A DNA stretch of 64,000 bases from Pseudo-nitzschia pungens (lineage: Eukaryota > Bacillariophyta > Bacillariophyceae > Bacillariales > Bacillariaceae): the NCBI GenBank assembly GCA_037355855.1, contig CM074762.1, positions 1,612,001-1,676,000 of the forward strand, read 5' to 3'. The notes beneath the pieces are model-generated. The model worked only from the letters and a program-made list of their open reading frames with translations. It did not search any database and was not told the DNA's origin. Position 1 is the first letter of the stretch. The number at the start of each line of letters is the position of its first letter. Shown piece by piece: positions 34,441 through 46,462 of this stretch. The position numbers and the translations under genes were made by a program.

Positions 34441-34930
34441 GGGGTATTGTTTTGAGGTACAAAAACCACGCGTCGAACCTAGCAAAACCCAGTACGTTAT
34501 TTGCTGCTTACGGTCCTTTGTATATCGACGCTTTGCTGCTACTTGCTGATCCCCCCTGTAATGTTAATCTCGGTGGTGCTAGGGTATCGCTCTACAAAAA
34601 AAACACGCGTCGAACCTAGCGAAACCCCTGTACGTTGTTTGCTGCTTGCTGCTTGCTGCTTGCTTCGCCTGTATATCGACGCATTGCTGCTGCTTGATGA
34701 TCCCTCCCCTGGAATGTTTCTCTTGGCTGCGCTAGGGTATCTCTTTATAATACAAAAACCACGCGTCAAACCTAGCGAAACCCCTGTACGTCATTTGCTG
34801 CTTGCTGTCCCCTGCATATCGACGCTTTGCCACTGCTTGCTGCTTCCCCCCCGTACTGTTTATATAGGGCGATGCAAGGGTATCTCTTTACAGTACAAAA
34901 ACAACGCGTCGAACCTAGCAAAGCCACTAG
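34441..34930. repeat. Four-copy ~150-bp tandem repeat
   Basis: The landmark ACGCGTC(G/A)AACCTAGC recurs at 34468, 34605, 34761 and 34914 (spacings 137, 156 and 153). Each copy has the order GGGTATC...ACAAAAA...ACGCGTC...GTACGT...TTGCTGCTTGCTG...TATCGACGC. Length differences come from the TTGCTGC subrepeats. Confidence 0.75.
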
Positions 34931-34957
34931 CTGTTAGCATCGCTGCTAGCATCGCTG

Positions 34958-35037
34958 CTACTCGCTACTCGCTACTCGCTACTCGCTACTCGCTACTCGC
35001 TATTCGCTGCTTGCTGCTTGCTGCTTGCTGCTTGCTG
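34958..35037. repeat. Heptanucleotide microsatellite
   Basis: Six CTACTCG, one CTATTCG and four CTGCTTG units plus a partial one, in unbroken 7-bp register. It closes the repeat region. Confidence 0.9.
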
Positions 35038-35588
35038 TCATTCTATTAGGATCGAGCCGTGATATGCTGCTTCGTGTTGTTATTGCGTAAAGTCGTTCAT
35101 TTACATTCGCGGTTCTTCTGAGCAGAATTTTCGTGTCAACAATCGTGGAAATATATTTTTTTAATTGTTAAAAATTAAAAATGAAATTTTGCACAATCCC
35201 GGTGGGGTGAAAAAGGTACGTGCAAGATATTTGCCCAAAAAAAAATGATTCTCTGAGGCAATCAGCATAAGGTTACCGGTAGGTAAGGTTAAGGTTAGCA
35301 AGGAACAGACTCACTCAATTCTACGAAGTATCTAGGTCGTTCAGGAGTAATTACGGTACGAGTATGGTACAGTAAAAAACTTACTGGAAGCACGGAAAGG
35401 TGCGCGCCCATTTTGATTTCCGACGATACGAGTACCGGTACGTGGGTGTTGCCGTGGCTCTAGGATGATGCCTTTTAAACAGTAAGGATTATCCAATACA
35501 AGTACGGTAACTTACTTCCGACAAGAACACCATTATTACGAAGTACTTCGTAACTTACTTCGTATTTGTCATTTGCTTTGAGTTTTGA

Positions 35589-38500
35589 ATGATTCACAGA
35601 TTATCCAAAGCACTCGGGGTCCTGATTCTGGCGGGAACAGCAGCAGCAATAGCAACAATACCGCCTTCGCTCCCATCCTCGTTGAGTTCGTTGGCCCGCG
35701 CCATTGCCATTGTTCGGCAGAATTCTGCGCGTCGAATCATGCCGATCGCAACACGGCGTCAACGACTGGCTCTGTCGTCGTCGTCAACGACAACGACAAC
35801 GACAACGACAACTAGAACAAGTACAAGAACAAGAACAAGAACGATGACGAGAACGATGACGAGAACGATGACGAGAACGATGACGAGGGCAACGCGATTT
35901 GGTTCGAAAGGTGACAACGACGGCAGCGAATCTTTCAACCGCGAATCTACGATAACGGACATGGGCACGGACATGGGCACGGACATGGGCACGCAATCCA
36001 CGCCGCTGCACTCCCCAACCCAATCGCAAACACCCCCTCAGACAACAAGGAACGATTCTTTCTCTTCCTCCTCGTTCAACAACAACAACAACAACAACAA
36101 CAACAAAACATCAACCACCCCCGCAGCAGCTACGATGCTGCCAGAGACGGTACAATCCAATCCCATTCCCGATTCCTATTCCGATTCCGATTCACGGGCA
36201 AAGGAAGACGAGGGACAGCAACGAAATTCCCGGGAACACCGACGACTGCTACGGTCCTGGATCGATCATTCCCACGCCGACTACCACGATTTTACCCCGG
36301 AGCGGGCCGATGCGATTCGATCGGCCCTTCTCGAATGGTATGCCAGCCACCGGCGAAAGCTCCCGTGGCGCGGGGATCCCCCTCCCTACGACGGGAGCAC
36401 ATCGGGGATCAACAGCAAGAGTGGCAAGAAGAAACGCATCGGAGCCGAACCCGGCGAAATCGCACCGAAGAAAACGAAACGAGAGGACCGGACGGAAAAC
36501 GGCAACGGCCAGACACCGATCACGTCCTTTTTTGCGGTCCGACCAAAACCTCGGGAAGAACACGAATGCAGCAATCCGAAAGCCGAGAAACCGGTGCCGA
36601 AAAAAGAGCATCGACGAGCAGCAAAAGCGGAACCAACAACCATCCACTCGTCGTCGTCGAAGGGTTCCGCAGCGGAGGAAACCCATCCAGCGATACCCGT
36701 TACCGGATACGGGGTGTGGGTCAGCGAAATCATGCTGCAGCAAACCAGGGTAGAAGCCGTGATTCCCTTTTGGATCAAATGTAAGTGCACATCGCAACCT
36801 GCGTTCGCAATCCGCAAGTGTCGCCGCCGTGGTGGAACGAACGAACAATCCCTGGCGCCAGCACTCCTGGATTCCGCAAACGCATCACCGAAAAGCAAAG
36901 CACCGCAGCAGCAGATGGGTGTACCGGTGCGTGCGTGGGTGGGTGCGTGCGTGCGCGGGCCAGTCACCAACCACCCCCGTTGCTGCACAGCGGACGTATT
37001 GCAATGCGGCCAGCAAATGGTGCCTCGCATCTACGGGAGTTCGAAACCTAATAACGTTCCGTGCGGAGTGCAATGATTCGTTGGTTTCGGATGCAACGAA
37101 GCGGGTTTTTTCTTTTTCGTTTTCGTTTTTCGTTGTTTTGCTTTTTCTTCGGAACCAAATCGAAACCTCACCCCACCACACCGCAACCACTCATCCAAAC
37201 AAACAACGTTTCTCGTCAAAATTGCACAACCCTTGTGTGTGTATGCCGTGTCGATCCCAATGCTCGGTGACGCTTTCCAGGGATGAAATCCTTTCCTACC
37301 GTCTACGAACTGGCGGCTGCCACCGAAGACGAAGTCAATGCACACTGGGCCGGACTCGGATTCTATCGAAGAGCCCGGTATTTGCATCAGGGAGCCAAGT
37401 ACGTAGTGGAAGAACTCGACGGAAAATTGCCAACCACGCCCCGGGAATTGTCCAAAATCACCGGCATTGGACCGTACACGGTGCGTTCCCATGTGTTGTT
37501 TCTTCCTGTTTGTTTTCGTGTTTGTTTGCTGTTGCCGCCGCTGCTGCTGCTGCTGCTGCTGTCGTCCGATTTGCTTCCAGAGTGGGCGAACGATTGTTTC
37601 GTGTGCCGTTTCGACGAATGCGCTGTGCTGCATTCCGCTGCACCAAAGGTCAAGCGTCGTCGCTTCCCGAGGGAATTTTCACTCATTGCACAGTGTGCCA
37701 AACATCCATCCGTTCCGTTCCGTTTCGATTTGTCTTACCAAGGCATCTGCCATTGCCTCCATAGCCTTTGGAGTCTGCGTTCCGGTCGTCGACGGCAACG
37801 TCTGCAGGGTATTGTCGCGATTGACGGGCATTGCCAACCACATCAAGCATCCCATCCTCAAGGACAAGCTTGGATGGAAACTGGCGACGCAAATCGTCGA
37901 GGCGGGGGACGGAAGCTCGCCTGGTTTGGTCAACCAAGCCCTCATGGAATTGGGTGCTACCTACTGCGCACCGGCAGGAAGTGGAATCGATCACCGAGAT
38001 CCTCTCCGGGACTTTTATCTCAGCACGCGACTCGGCCGTGCCTATCGGTCCGTCCTGCAAGAAGGAATCATCCGCGGTGACAACAAACCTGCCGACGATG
38101 GCAGCGACGGAGATGCGTTCACTCTAATTTCGGGTTCGGGTTTGGGCACGAAACGATGTGAACTTTGTGACCCGGACGGGATTCAAATGATTCTCCAAGA
38201 GTTTCGAGAGACGATATTTGCTGATAATACGACAATGGACGAAGCCGCAAAAGCAGGTCACGCCGCCTTCCCGACGGATCCCCCAAAGACAGAAAAACGA
38301 GAAGAAGATCTTGCAGTTGCGGTCCTAGTGAACCGTTGTGGGGCACAAAACGCCAAAGACAATACTTTGGTGCGTTATCTGATGGTGAAACGACCAAAAG
38401 AGGGTTTGCTGGCGGGGCAGTGGGAATTTCCGAACGTATGTATCCAAACTCGAAAGAAAAAGAGCAAGACGAAAACAGCGACAACTACCAAAATGCCAAC

Positions 38501-38849
38501 GAAATCAGAGCGCAACCGAGCTATTACCGAGTTTCTCCTCGACGACTTGTTTTTGGACCATGCCAACGATCGAGTTACCACCGCCCTTTCGAACTTGTCG
38601 CGCGATGCTTACGAACACCCAATGGAACACATTTTCAGTCACGTGAAACACTACATGTGGGTCGAAGTCGGACAGCTCACCGAAGTTCGTCTCGAGGGAT
38701 GCGATCTCGAATGGAAAACACCGACTGGAAAGCACGTTCGATGGATGAGCAAGTACGATATGAATGAGGTCGGTATAACCTCCGGGGTGAAGAAGGTCTT
38801 GCGAGCTGTCGAAAAGTCGTCCACAGTCAACTATCGAAAACGAAAATAA
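35589..38849 (+). CDS. MUTYH: A/G-specific adenine DNA glycosylase (MutY/MUTYH)
   Basis: Three exons: 35589-36780, 37281-37480, 37743-38849 (832 aa). Introns of 500 and 262 nt (donors GTAAGT and GTGCGT) restore FWIKWMKSFPTVYELA and GIGPYTASAIASIAFG. The enzyme removes adenine mispaired with 8-oxoguanine. Key features are present: SEIMLQQTRV with the catalytic Glu (~381), the helix-hairpin-helix ITGIGPYT, and VVDGNVCRVL with the catalytic Asp (~480). A C-terminal MutT-like domain (~650-826) has RPKEGLLAGQWEFPN and HIFSHVKHYM. The iron-sulphur loop is odd: Cys539 (ATYCAP) is followed by ~63 extra residues, then RCELC, and the expected fourth Cys is Gln or Ile. Residues 1-300 are a low-complexity extension whose start (RLSKALGVLILAG...) could be a targeting sequence. 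Confidence 0.9.
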
Positions 38850-39181
38850 TGTGAAATGTTGATTGGATCTGTTCATGTTCCTGAACTAGTTTGGTTTCTC
38901 TTGAATTGAGCTGTTTGTCGCCGAGTTTGAATCAAACACAAACGAGATATGTATTGCTATTTTCCGAGTAGTTGCAAGGACGATATCTTCCGATGTAAGT
39001 TAATATAAATGTGTTGAATACATGCTCTGTCCGTTCAAGGTGTTCGAGATATGAACGTTCTCCGTTTTCGCCGGTCCACTCTATGGCACCTTACTTATTT
39101 AGTTCAATACGTGGGAAAGAAAGAAATACCTCGTTTTAACCATTCTCGGGGTTTTGATGAACCATTCCGATAGAGAATATG
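38850..39181. other. Convergent intergenic region
   Basis: 332 bases between the 3' ends of the MutY and GPCR genes; presumably 3' UTRs. Nothing else is seen. Confidence 0.5.
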
Positions 39182-42100
39182 TTACTCCCTTGATTCTTCC
39201 AATTGTAAATCCATATGGGGAGTAACTTCGTTTTGAACTTCTTCCGGGTTGGTGTCAAGAACCTCCTCTCCTCTATCTACTTGACTTTCTGTAATGATCT
39301 CAGTGGCTGACGACATGAAAGCCGACATTTTTGCTTCTTCGTACTTCTGTAGACTGCGTGCGGCGTTGATTCGGATTTGTTCCACTGAGCTGCGACGTCT
39401 GTAAGGGTAAGCGCTGAATTCTTCCATTGATAATTGGTCAGCAAAAAATGAAGAGGGATCAACAAAAACAGAAGCATCACGGTGATTGCACTGGCTTGTT
39501 CTTGCATTCTCGACCTTGGGAACAAAATAGATTATGAGAGTCATGATGACATCAATAGTCAGTAAGAAGCTTTCTAGTGTTGAAGCAATATTTGCTCCCA
39601 ATGCTGTTCTAAAGATCCACGTCAGTGATCGAAGTAATACGAAGACGAAATGAGCATAGATCACTATTCCAAGAAGTGTTGATTCATTGAATTCTTGCTT
39701 CACATTTCGAGTCTGAACTGCAAGAACAGTGGCAGCTACAAGCAAGAGAAACTGATAAATGTAAGCAACAATGAACCAAACCGATGACTGACTGCAACAC
39801 AAGAAGCGAATTTCAACGACTTGACCATTGTTTTCATTGAATTCATTAGTGAGAGCTTTCTCACTCTGTCTAGTCGAAGGGTCCATAATAGTCCACGTAG
39901 TAAGATAAATCACAACCGCAATCATGATGGCACTAACAGTGATGAACAATCTTTTTTTCGGAAGCTTCACTCTCTTGAATTTGATTGCGCTCTGGTAAAT
40001 CAAATTGATTGCAGCAACTTTGACAATAAGTGGAACAAGCTCTAGGGAGTACCCCAGCAAGATAAACCACTCGCGAGCGACGCAAGTTTCTTTCGACGGC
40101 CTTACAGCAGTTAGAATCGCGCCAAAGCTTACAAACAGAAGCCCAAGGAGAAGCAAATAGAGGAATTGTGGTTGGGCATAAACCATAACCTTTTTCTTCC
40201 TATAATGATGCGTAATGGCAGCCGTTGCCAAAACAAGGATGCTACTGACAGCACCAAAAGCCATTGCTGCGTGCAAACTTGGCGTGTTATTCTCTTCGAC
40301 GCGTATAGATCGAGGATACGATCGAGGGATGAAGCGCAACAATGTCTCGATGTTTTCCCCAGCCCACGAGCACACTGCCTCTCTAGCATCATAGCTCTGG
40401 CGATCAGTGTTTCGACCATACCAACGACGGAACAATTCCTCAATTTGAAGATCACTGATTTTGAAGCTTTTTATAGTATCGTAAGCGGGACTTCGGAAAG
40501 GGTTGTCAACTGAGTAAGTCCTCTTGTACATGTTGGCCACAATCAATTTTTGCACCGAGTGCGCCTCTGAATCACACGATCCCACTTCATCCCCTATGTG
40601 ATCCTCTGGGTTAGGAGAACATCGCTGATCTTGTGTGACTCGTGCTTCCTTGCACTCTTCGGTAGAAGGAGACAGAAGTATGCGCTCAAACTCAGCGTCA
40701 GTGCCAAGATGCTCCTGCATTGTTGCATCTGGTGTAAACCAGTAGAAAAGAACGTCACTCTTCGTATAGTTGGCTGCCTGATAGATTTCCACCATTGACG
40801 CGTACGCTATTTGATTAAAGAAAGATACAATCTTCAGTGTGCTGAACAATAGGAAAGGTCGTAGCCTATTCAACCTGTAGCGAGCTACTTACGATATCCA
40901 CCCGCAATGCCAGGTCCGCTTCCCTTGACAGGTATTCCATGATAATATGCCTGGGGAATAGCAAAGGTGGACCAATCGCATTGCACATTCGAAATATGAC
41001 CCGTACAAGTAAACGGATTCGCATCGCAATTGTTGTCCTCTGTTGCAGAGAAATGGCCGTGGAATAAATCAGTCGAAAAGTACTGGATTTCCTCTGATTC
41101 ATCGGAAGGAGGACGTGCCGCAATCAAACGATCGTGATCATCATATTCTGGTGTTGTGCAATTGCTAGGTGAAACCTCTTCACAGTAAAATTTCCACGTC
41201 TGGGGACGGAGGAAAATGTCTGCCAGAAGGCGCCGATTCTCAATATCGCTCGCTGCAGTCATGCCGAAGTGAGATAATATAATGGGATAGCGCTCTGCTG
41301 TAAAGCGTGGAACATACCAAGAGTACTTTGCAACCCCGCCTGTTTGTATGAATGAGACAAGATCATGCAAGCATTTAATTTGTGAGCCCACTAGCTCCAA
41401 TGAAGATGCAGAAACATGCATCACTGGATACTTACCACTTCCTGTTGAAGGCTCTATCAAGCCCTTTTCTTCGGCGCTTTGAATTTGTTCTTTCTGACCG
41501 TTCCATGCCTCGGTCATAACATGAGCACATGATCTATATTCAAGCCCATTTTTTTTTCTTTCGGCTTGAAAAGATTTACAATCGCCATTTGCAACACCAC
41601 TTTCGAGGGCTTCGTAGTCCTGCGAAATAACAATGCATTAATTAAAGAGATAAAGAGAATGGTTTGCATGGAATCGAAACATTTCAGGAAATCAAGTGTT
41701 AACTCCTATGGTGTTGGCGATGATCAATCCTCCTTCCTTGGACACGCCATATTCGAGTCCAGTCACTTGTCAAAAATAAAGTGATACGAGTTCACTTACG
41801 TAACTGCCATTACTGTACGAGAATCGAAGAGTTGGATCATAAAAATCCATTGAGCCTTCTGAACTTTCTTTACTTATCTCCAAGGTAGTCGGCACTTCAA
41901 GCAATTCAGACAAAATTATTTGCATAATCCAACTTGTAAGCATTGGCGACTCCCAATTTTGACTCAAGATTCGGACCTCTTCGTAATCAAACGAACTAGC
42001 TATGCATTCTCCCCTCTCTTCAGCTCCATTGTCATCTTCAGAGTTGCATGTTCGAAGTCTTGAAAATTTTTTTGGTAGAACGTTCCGGAGGCAACCATTG

Positions 42101-42348
42101 CGAAATGGATTCGAGCAAAGGCCGTCGAGAGTGCAGTATGACCCTTCACGGTACTTATCTTTACACAAAGAGTCCCCCATTGTTGGATCATCTGGAATGC
42201 AAGTGATCATTCCCGACACGAAGCATGAGATGCTTGACCCGCCTTTCTTTTCAAGAAGAAATGAAAGGAATAAAAAGACCATTGCCGTTGGGTTCGCGGC
42301 AATACGAACAGGATTGTTCCTGGATCCACGAATTCGATTGATCAACAT
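39182..42348 (-). CDS. Class C GPCR with substrate-binding-protein-like ectodomain
   Basis: Three exons: 42348-41800, 41619-40893, 40806-39182 (966 aa); introns of 180 and 86 nt with GTAAGT donors. An N-terminal hydrophobic stretch (MVFLFLSFLL, second Met) is probably a signal peptide, so translation may start there. A Cys-rich segment follows (GSYCTLDGLCSNPFRNGC), then an ectodomain with RILSQNWESPMLTSWIMQII, DYEALESGVANGDCKSF and EIYQAANYTKSDVLFYWFTP. It recalls glycine-betaine-type (OpuAC) binding proteins rather than the usual Venus-flytrap. Seven membrane segments (~610-865) carry class C/GABA-B-like features (AQPQFLYLLLLGLLFVSFGA, CVAREWFILLGYSLELVPLI). The tail is cytoplasmic and acidic. 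Sensing of a small osmolyte-like ligand is a hypothesis. The last acceptor (AAATAG|CG) is the least certain join. Confidence 0.8.
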
Positions 42349-43663
42349 TCTTTCCTTCTGTTGTTTGACTTATTGTTTGACAAGTATTTGATCGCCGTGA
42401 TTTCTGTTCTTTGAGAATATTTCGCTGCGATTCTTATCGTTCTAGTTCGAAATGAAAACTATTTCTTCTTCTTCGATGACTTTGTAATGTAAGACTTATG
42501 CACTCATACCCAGCACTGTCGGGTAGCACCGGATCAAGGTCAATGTAATGATGTCATGCCGGATGCCGGATGCCGGAAATCGGTTAATATATCTTTTTTT
42601 CATGCAATCTTTTCGGAGCAAACTCGTGACCGGAAAAAACTTCGCAAAATGTCATTCCGAAGTAAGATTACTTCGTATTAATCTTGAAAGTGTGACATTA
42701 TGTCGATATTCTATCTCTAGTTAGAAAATTACTTAATTACACGTACTAGAAGTAGTAAGGCTTACTTTTGATTGAGAAATTGAAGCCATTAATCCATAGT
42801 ATGTGAATAACTACCTCATACATGTCCTGGTTCTATTATTTTTTCATAAGACGGTCCGCAATACCATCATATCGTTTGTGAAAAAAGAAGAATGGATCTC
42901 GGTTCTAAGCGCTATCATCATCACCTGTTTGATTCCGAAAGGAATAAATAATGTAAACGGTAAAATGAACATACCACCGAAGAAAGAAAAAATAATAAAT
43001 AATACTACGTAACCTTACTTAAGAAAATCTGAAAACTTGAATTTGGATATGAATAACGGACAATCGACTCGAGTTTGAAAGTAACAGCATGTTTGTACGT
43101 AACCATTCTAAAAAAATACGAATACTATTCACTATGATCATATCCACAGCCCTAAAATGTTTCACAACATCTATGATTATTATCCAACCCTGCATTCGCT
43201 TCATAGATTGAGTGAGTAATATAAATATCAATACGGCAATGAGAAATGTAATGAAAAAGTCATATGAAATACCGGTATTGAATACTAATAAATACGGAGT
43301 AAGTTACTTCTCTTTTTTCCCGAAGTCGTTGATAGCTGTTCTGGTACCGGATACTCGGATCTACAAGTACGGAATCTAATCTCGCTGTCTTCCACATACC
43401 GTACAGGTTCATTCTAGTTAGACAGTGTCTCTCTGTCTGAATTTTTGAGGCACTCAGTAACGTGGCAATCAACGGCAATGGAGGATTCAAAAATTCAAAT
43501 CTCCGCAAATGTTGTGGTCCCGAAGTATTTGTTCATATCAGACCTGGGCATTTGGATGGATGCGGTATACGTTCAATTCCAGGATTTTCGAAGGTTCATT
43601 TTCAAAAAAAGTCCGATCGTGAGAGAATGAGCGAGAAAATATTGAAAAAATGAAAATCCGCTA
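42349..43663. other. Intergenic region, no supported gene
   Basis: About 1.3 kb, AT-rich, with a few GTAAGATTAC/GTAACCTTAC words (42660-42770 and 43010). It includes the GPCR promoter and the 3' side of the flavoprotein gene. Only short frames. Confidence 0.5.
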
Positions 43664-45787
43664 TCATTTGCATACCATAGCTGCTGCAATCCGTTCCGCG
43701 GCCATCCTTGCTCCCGCTATGTTTCGAGCACTCGGCCCCAATTCTAGTTCAGCAAGACCTCCAGACATGAAAATATTGGTGCTAGTGTTTGCTGTTTTTG
43801 ATCTATTGTGCGATGAACAAAAACTATTTTCTCTGTATTCGCTATCAGAGTCTATGCAATCGTTTTGTTTCCACAAGAGGGATTGATCTAACAGCGGATA
43901 TCCACAGGGGCTCAAGGGAAGATTGAGTTTCAAGGCCAACGGATGAATAATTTGGTGCCCTGGTACCATTTTTCCGAGTCCGGTGGCAAGGATGATTTCG
44001 TTTACCGATCCAATCGAATCACCATTGGTGAGCTGCAGCGTGTACATCTGCGCGTTGAGGCTTTCTTTCCCTTGTGAGGTGGAAGTATTGTTGCCGTTGT
44101 GATGATATTTACCGTTTTTCTCGTGTCCGCTATCCCCGGTACTCTCAGTGTGAGAAATTGTTTTTGTTCCTATTTCGTCGCAGTCCTCTTCTGCAGATGC
44201 AGTGGATGCTCCGGCAACGCCCGCAATGTGCCACTTGATGAATCCCTTCTCGATGGCTCCCTCCAAGCTTTCAATCCCCGTGTTTTTGCGGGAAGCTCGG
44301 GTCATGTAAGATGGGACCGTTCCCGGAACCCTCTCCCTCGCGATCACTTGCCGGCGTTCACTAGCCTTCCGGATGTTCGAAAAGTCTTTTTGGCGCTGGG
44401 TCAAGCCGGTACCACCGTGCTCGAGACTGCGCTGAGCTAGCTCGTTGGTCATCATCCAGTCCTGGTGGGTATCAAATTGTTGTTCTCGGAGCTCGTGCCG
44501 GCTGATAATATGCACATCAATCTCGGCATTGCCGTCGTTCTTTCCGGACGACGACGACGACGACGTTGATACCAGCTCCAGAGCCTTGTGCACGGCCGAT
44601 ATGCCCCCGCCGATAATAGCAACACGTCGTTTTCGATGCCAATAGGAATCGTTCTCTTTGTCGGTTCGGTTGTTTCTCGCTTCGTCTGTAGCACCTACTT
44701 TCTCATCAAAGGGCATTATTGACGCGTTATCCTTTTCATGACCACCACCGTTCGGGAGTTGCAACAAATGATAAACGGCACCACGATGATTGCTGCGCTT
44801 GGATGCAACTGTCGAAACGAGGTGAGCTGCCCATTCTGGAACGACCGGGTCGTCGTTGCCTACGGCGAAAACGATGTTATCGGCAGAAACGGTGATCGTT
44901 GTAGTTTCGTGAGATTCCTCCGAGGCAGCGGATGCAGTGCTACGGATGACAACGCGCAACGGTGAATCCTTTGGTCCCTCGTCGCCGTCGTCGTTGTTGT
45001 TGTTGCTGCTGCTGCTGCTGCACAGATCGATCGATTCGACCCTGCCTCGAAAGTGGTAGTTTTTCAATCGATACTTCTCAATCACCATGTCACAATGATC
45101 GTTGAACAATTCCAAGGCGGGACGTTGGTAGTCTCGTCCTATCTTCAACATTTGCGAGTTTCTCGTCGGATAATGAGCATTGTTGTTCTTCGCGATAAAT
45201 GCTCTGTGCTTGCTCCTGTGTTGATTGTTTTTGGATTGACGACGAGCCTTTTTGGAAAGCTGTTTGTTGTTCTTCTTGTTTGTTGACCTGGCGTGGTTGG
45301 CGTTGGTGTTGACGTTGGTGTTGACGTTGGTGTTGGCGTTGGCGTTGGAAGCAAATGTTTTGAGACCCTGTGCCGGGAGATCCAGGTGGAATCCAACCGC
45401 CGATCTCAAAAAGGTCATTCCTGTGGCACGCGTTCGTTCTTTCCAGCTGTAGAGCAGTTCTGAGTGCTCGTCTACCAGCAACAGCTCGTTTTGATGATCG
45501 TTGCGCCCTATCTTTCCCTCTCCGACCAAGCGCGAAGCAATGCCAACGCCGTGAATACCACCTCCGATAATCAGCCATTTGTAGTGTTCACAATCATCGC
45601 TACTGATCGCTGCGGTTGTTTTCGTTCCTCCCGACGCAGTTGCTTTCGAGATCGTCGGCGGCGATAGGCAGAGGGAAATTCTCACGGAAAATGACAAAGA
45701 CAGAACGATCCAACAGAATGTTCCAAGGAACACGCTGCATTGGGTGCCCTGGCGACGACGAAGATGGAGGTACGAGAAATTCCTCAT
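43664..45787 (-). CDS. FAD/NAD(P)-binding monooxygenase-like flavoprotein
   Basis: 707 residues, apparently one exon. A hydrophobic segment at ~18-41 could be a signal anchor. WLIIGGGIHGVGIASRLV (~71-88) is an FAD-type Rossmann motif, followed by LLLVDEHSELLYSWKERT and MTFLRSAVGFHLDL. A second dinucleotide motif, RRVAIIGGGISAVHKALEL (~385), probably binds NADPH. Near the C-terminus, NEIILATGLGKMVPGH and NIFMSGGLAELELGPSARNI match the family's ATG motif and closing FAD contact. The order is that of lysine/ornithine N-hydroxylases and related FAD_NAD(P)-binding proteins. The substrate is unknown. An Asn/Thr/Ala/Val repeat plus a basic Lys/Asn/Gln tract (~145-205) is inserted between the domains. 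Confidence 0.82.
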   Translation of the reverse strand: MRNFSYLHLRRRQGTQCSVFLGTFCWIVLSLSFSVRISLCLSPPTISKATASGGTKTTAAISSDDCEHYKWLIIGGGIHGVGIASRLVGEGKIGRNDHQNELLLVDEHSELLYSWKERTRATGMTFLRSAVGFHLDLPAQGLKTFASNANANTNVNTNVNTNANHARSTNKKNNKQLSKKARRQSKNNQHRSKHRAFIAKNNNAHYPTRNSQMLKIGRDYQRPALELFNDHCDMVIEKYRLKNYHFRGRVESIDLCSSSSSNNNNDDGDEGPKDSPLRVVIRSTASAASEESHETTTITVSADNIVFAVGNDDPVVPEWAAHLVSTVASKRSNHRGAVYHLLQLPNGGGHEKDNASIMPFDEKVGATDEARNNRTDKENDSYWHRKRRVAIIGGGISAVHKALELVSTSSSSSSGKNDGNAEIDVHIISRHELREQQFDTHQDWMMTNELAQRSLEHGGTGLTQRQKDFSNIRKASERRQVIARERVPGTVPSYMTRASRKNTGIESLEGAIEKGFIKWHIAGVAGASTASAEEDCDEIGTKTISHTESTGDSGHEKNGKYHHNGNNTSTSQGKESLNAQMYTLQLTNGDSIGSVNEIILATGLGKMVPGHQIIHPLALKLNLPLSPCGYPLLDQSLLWKQNDCIDSDSEYRENSFCSSHNRSKTANTSTNIFMSGGLAELELGPSARNIAGARMAAERIAAAMVCK

Positions 45788-46462
45788 CGAACGATCTTGA
45801 CAAGGAGAGTGGTGGGTAGTTTTTGGGGTGCTTCCTGAAATTTACTGACAACAACTGGCAATCATTTTACTTCGTTTCCTGTTCCTTTCACCTGTCGTGT
45901 GACGATAATTGCTTCGGTGCATTAGAGTAAGTTGCCGGTAAGGTTACTGCTGATATCATACGGTAATTAACTTAGCACTGATGTTGTATCAGAAGCACAG
46001 TACTATCGGTCTTGAGTACGAGTACGAACGCGTACGTACTGGTACGTATTGAATATGGTACGAGGCTTGGGTAATTCTGATGACACGCTCTCGTCACGGT
46101 TGGGAAGATGCTTCAGTTTTTAATTGAGAGAAGAAAAGAATCATCTGGATATGTAGTTGAGTTCAACAACATTTGTCGTAATACTTGATGAATAATTAGG
46201 AATGATAATATTAATAATACAGTACAGGTAATAATACAGAACGAACATACAACATTGTGTTGCAATACGATCGGGACCAAATAATGATAATGATGATGAA
46301 CATGGTCTGCAGACATGAAAACTGAAATTGTTAGATTGACAAAAGCGTTGGGCAGATTCACAACCAAGGAACCAACCAAAGAGCAAGACCAAACACCAAA
46401 CAGTTCGGCAGAGAGTTGCATCATTATGTGTGACCTACCTGCTGTGACAGAGGTGTCAACGT
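45788..46462. other. Intergenic region downstream of gene B
   Basis: About 675 bases between gene B's stop and the start of the flavoprotein gene on the same strand. Contains CCGGTAAGGTTACTG at ~45940 and other GTAC-rich words. The right half is probably gene B's 3' UTR. Confidence 0.5.

Larger units (their letters stand above)
31304..35588. other. Long gene-free region with several repeat arrays
   Basis: About 4.3 kb between the divergent gene A and MutY genes. 31300-33650 is AT-rich, with a 41-bp direct repeat near 32.2 kb. 33780-35040 is an array of unusual degenerate repeats (separate entries). 35270-35570 is dense in GGTAAGGTTA and GTACGAGTA words and is the probable MutY promoter region. 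Open frames here are short and repeat-derived. Confidence 0.55.

Noticed and set aside
33769..35049. Plus-strand frames of 158 and 182 codons
   Set aside because: They follow the degenerate tandem repeats and change frame between copies, so they are not maintained as coding.
46113..46424. 103-codon minus-strand hydrophobic frame after gene B
   Set aside because: Downstream of the gene B stop, AT-rich and without LRR pattern; more likely 3' UTR.
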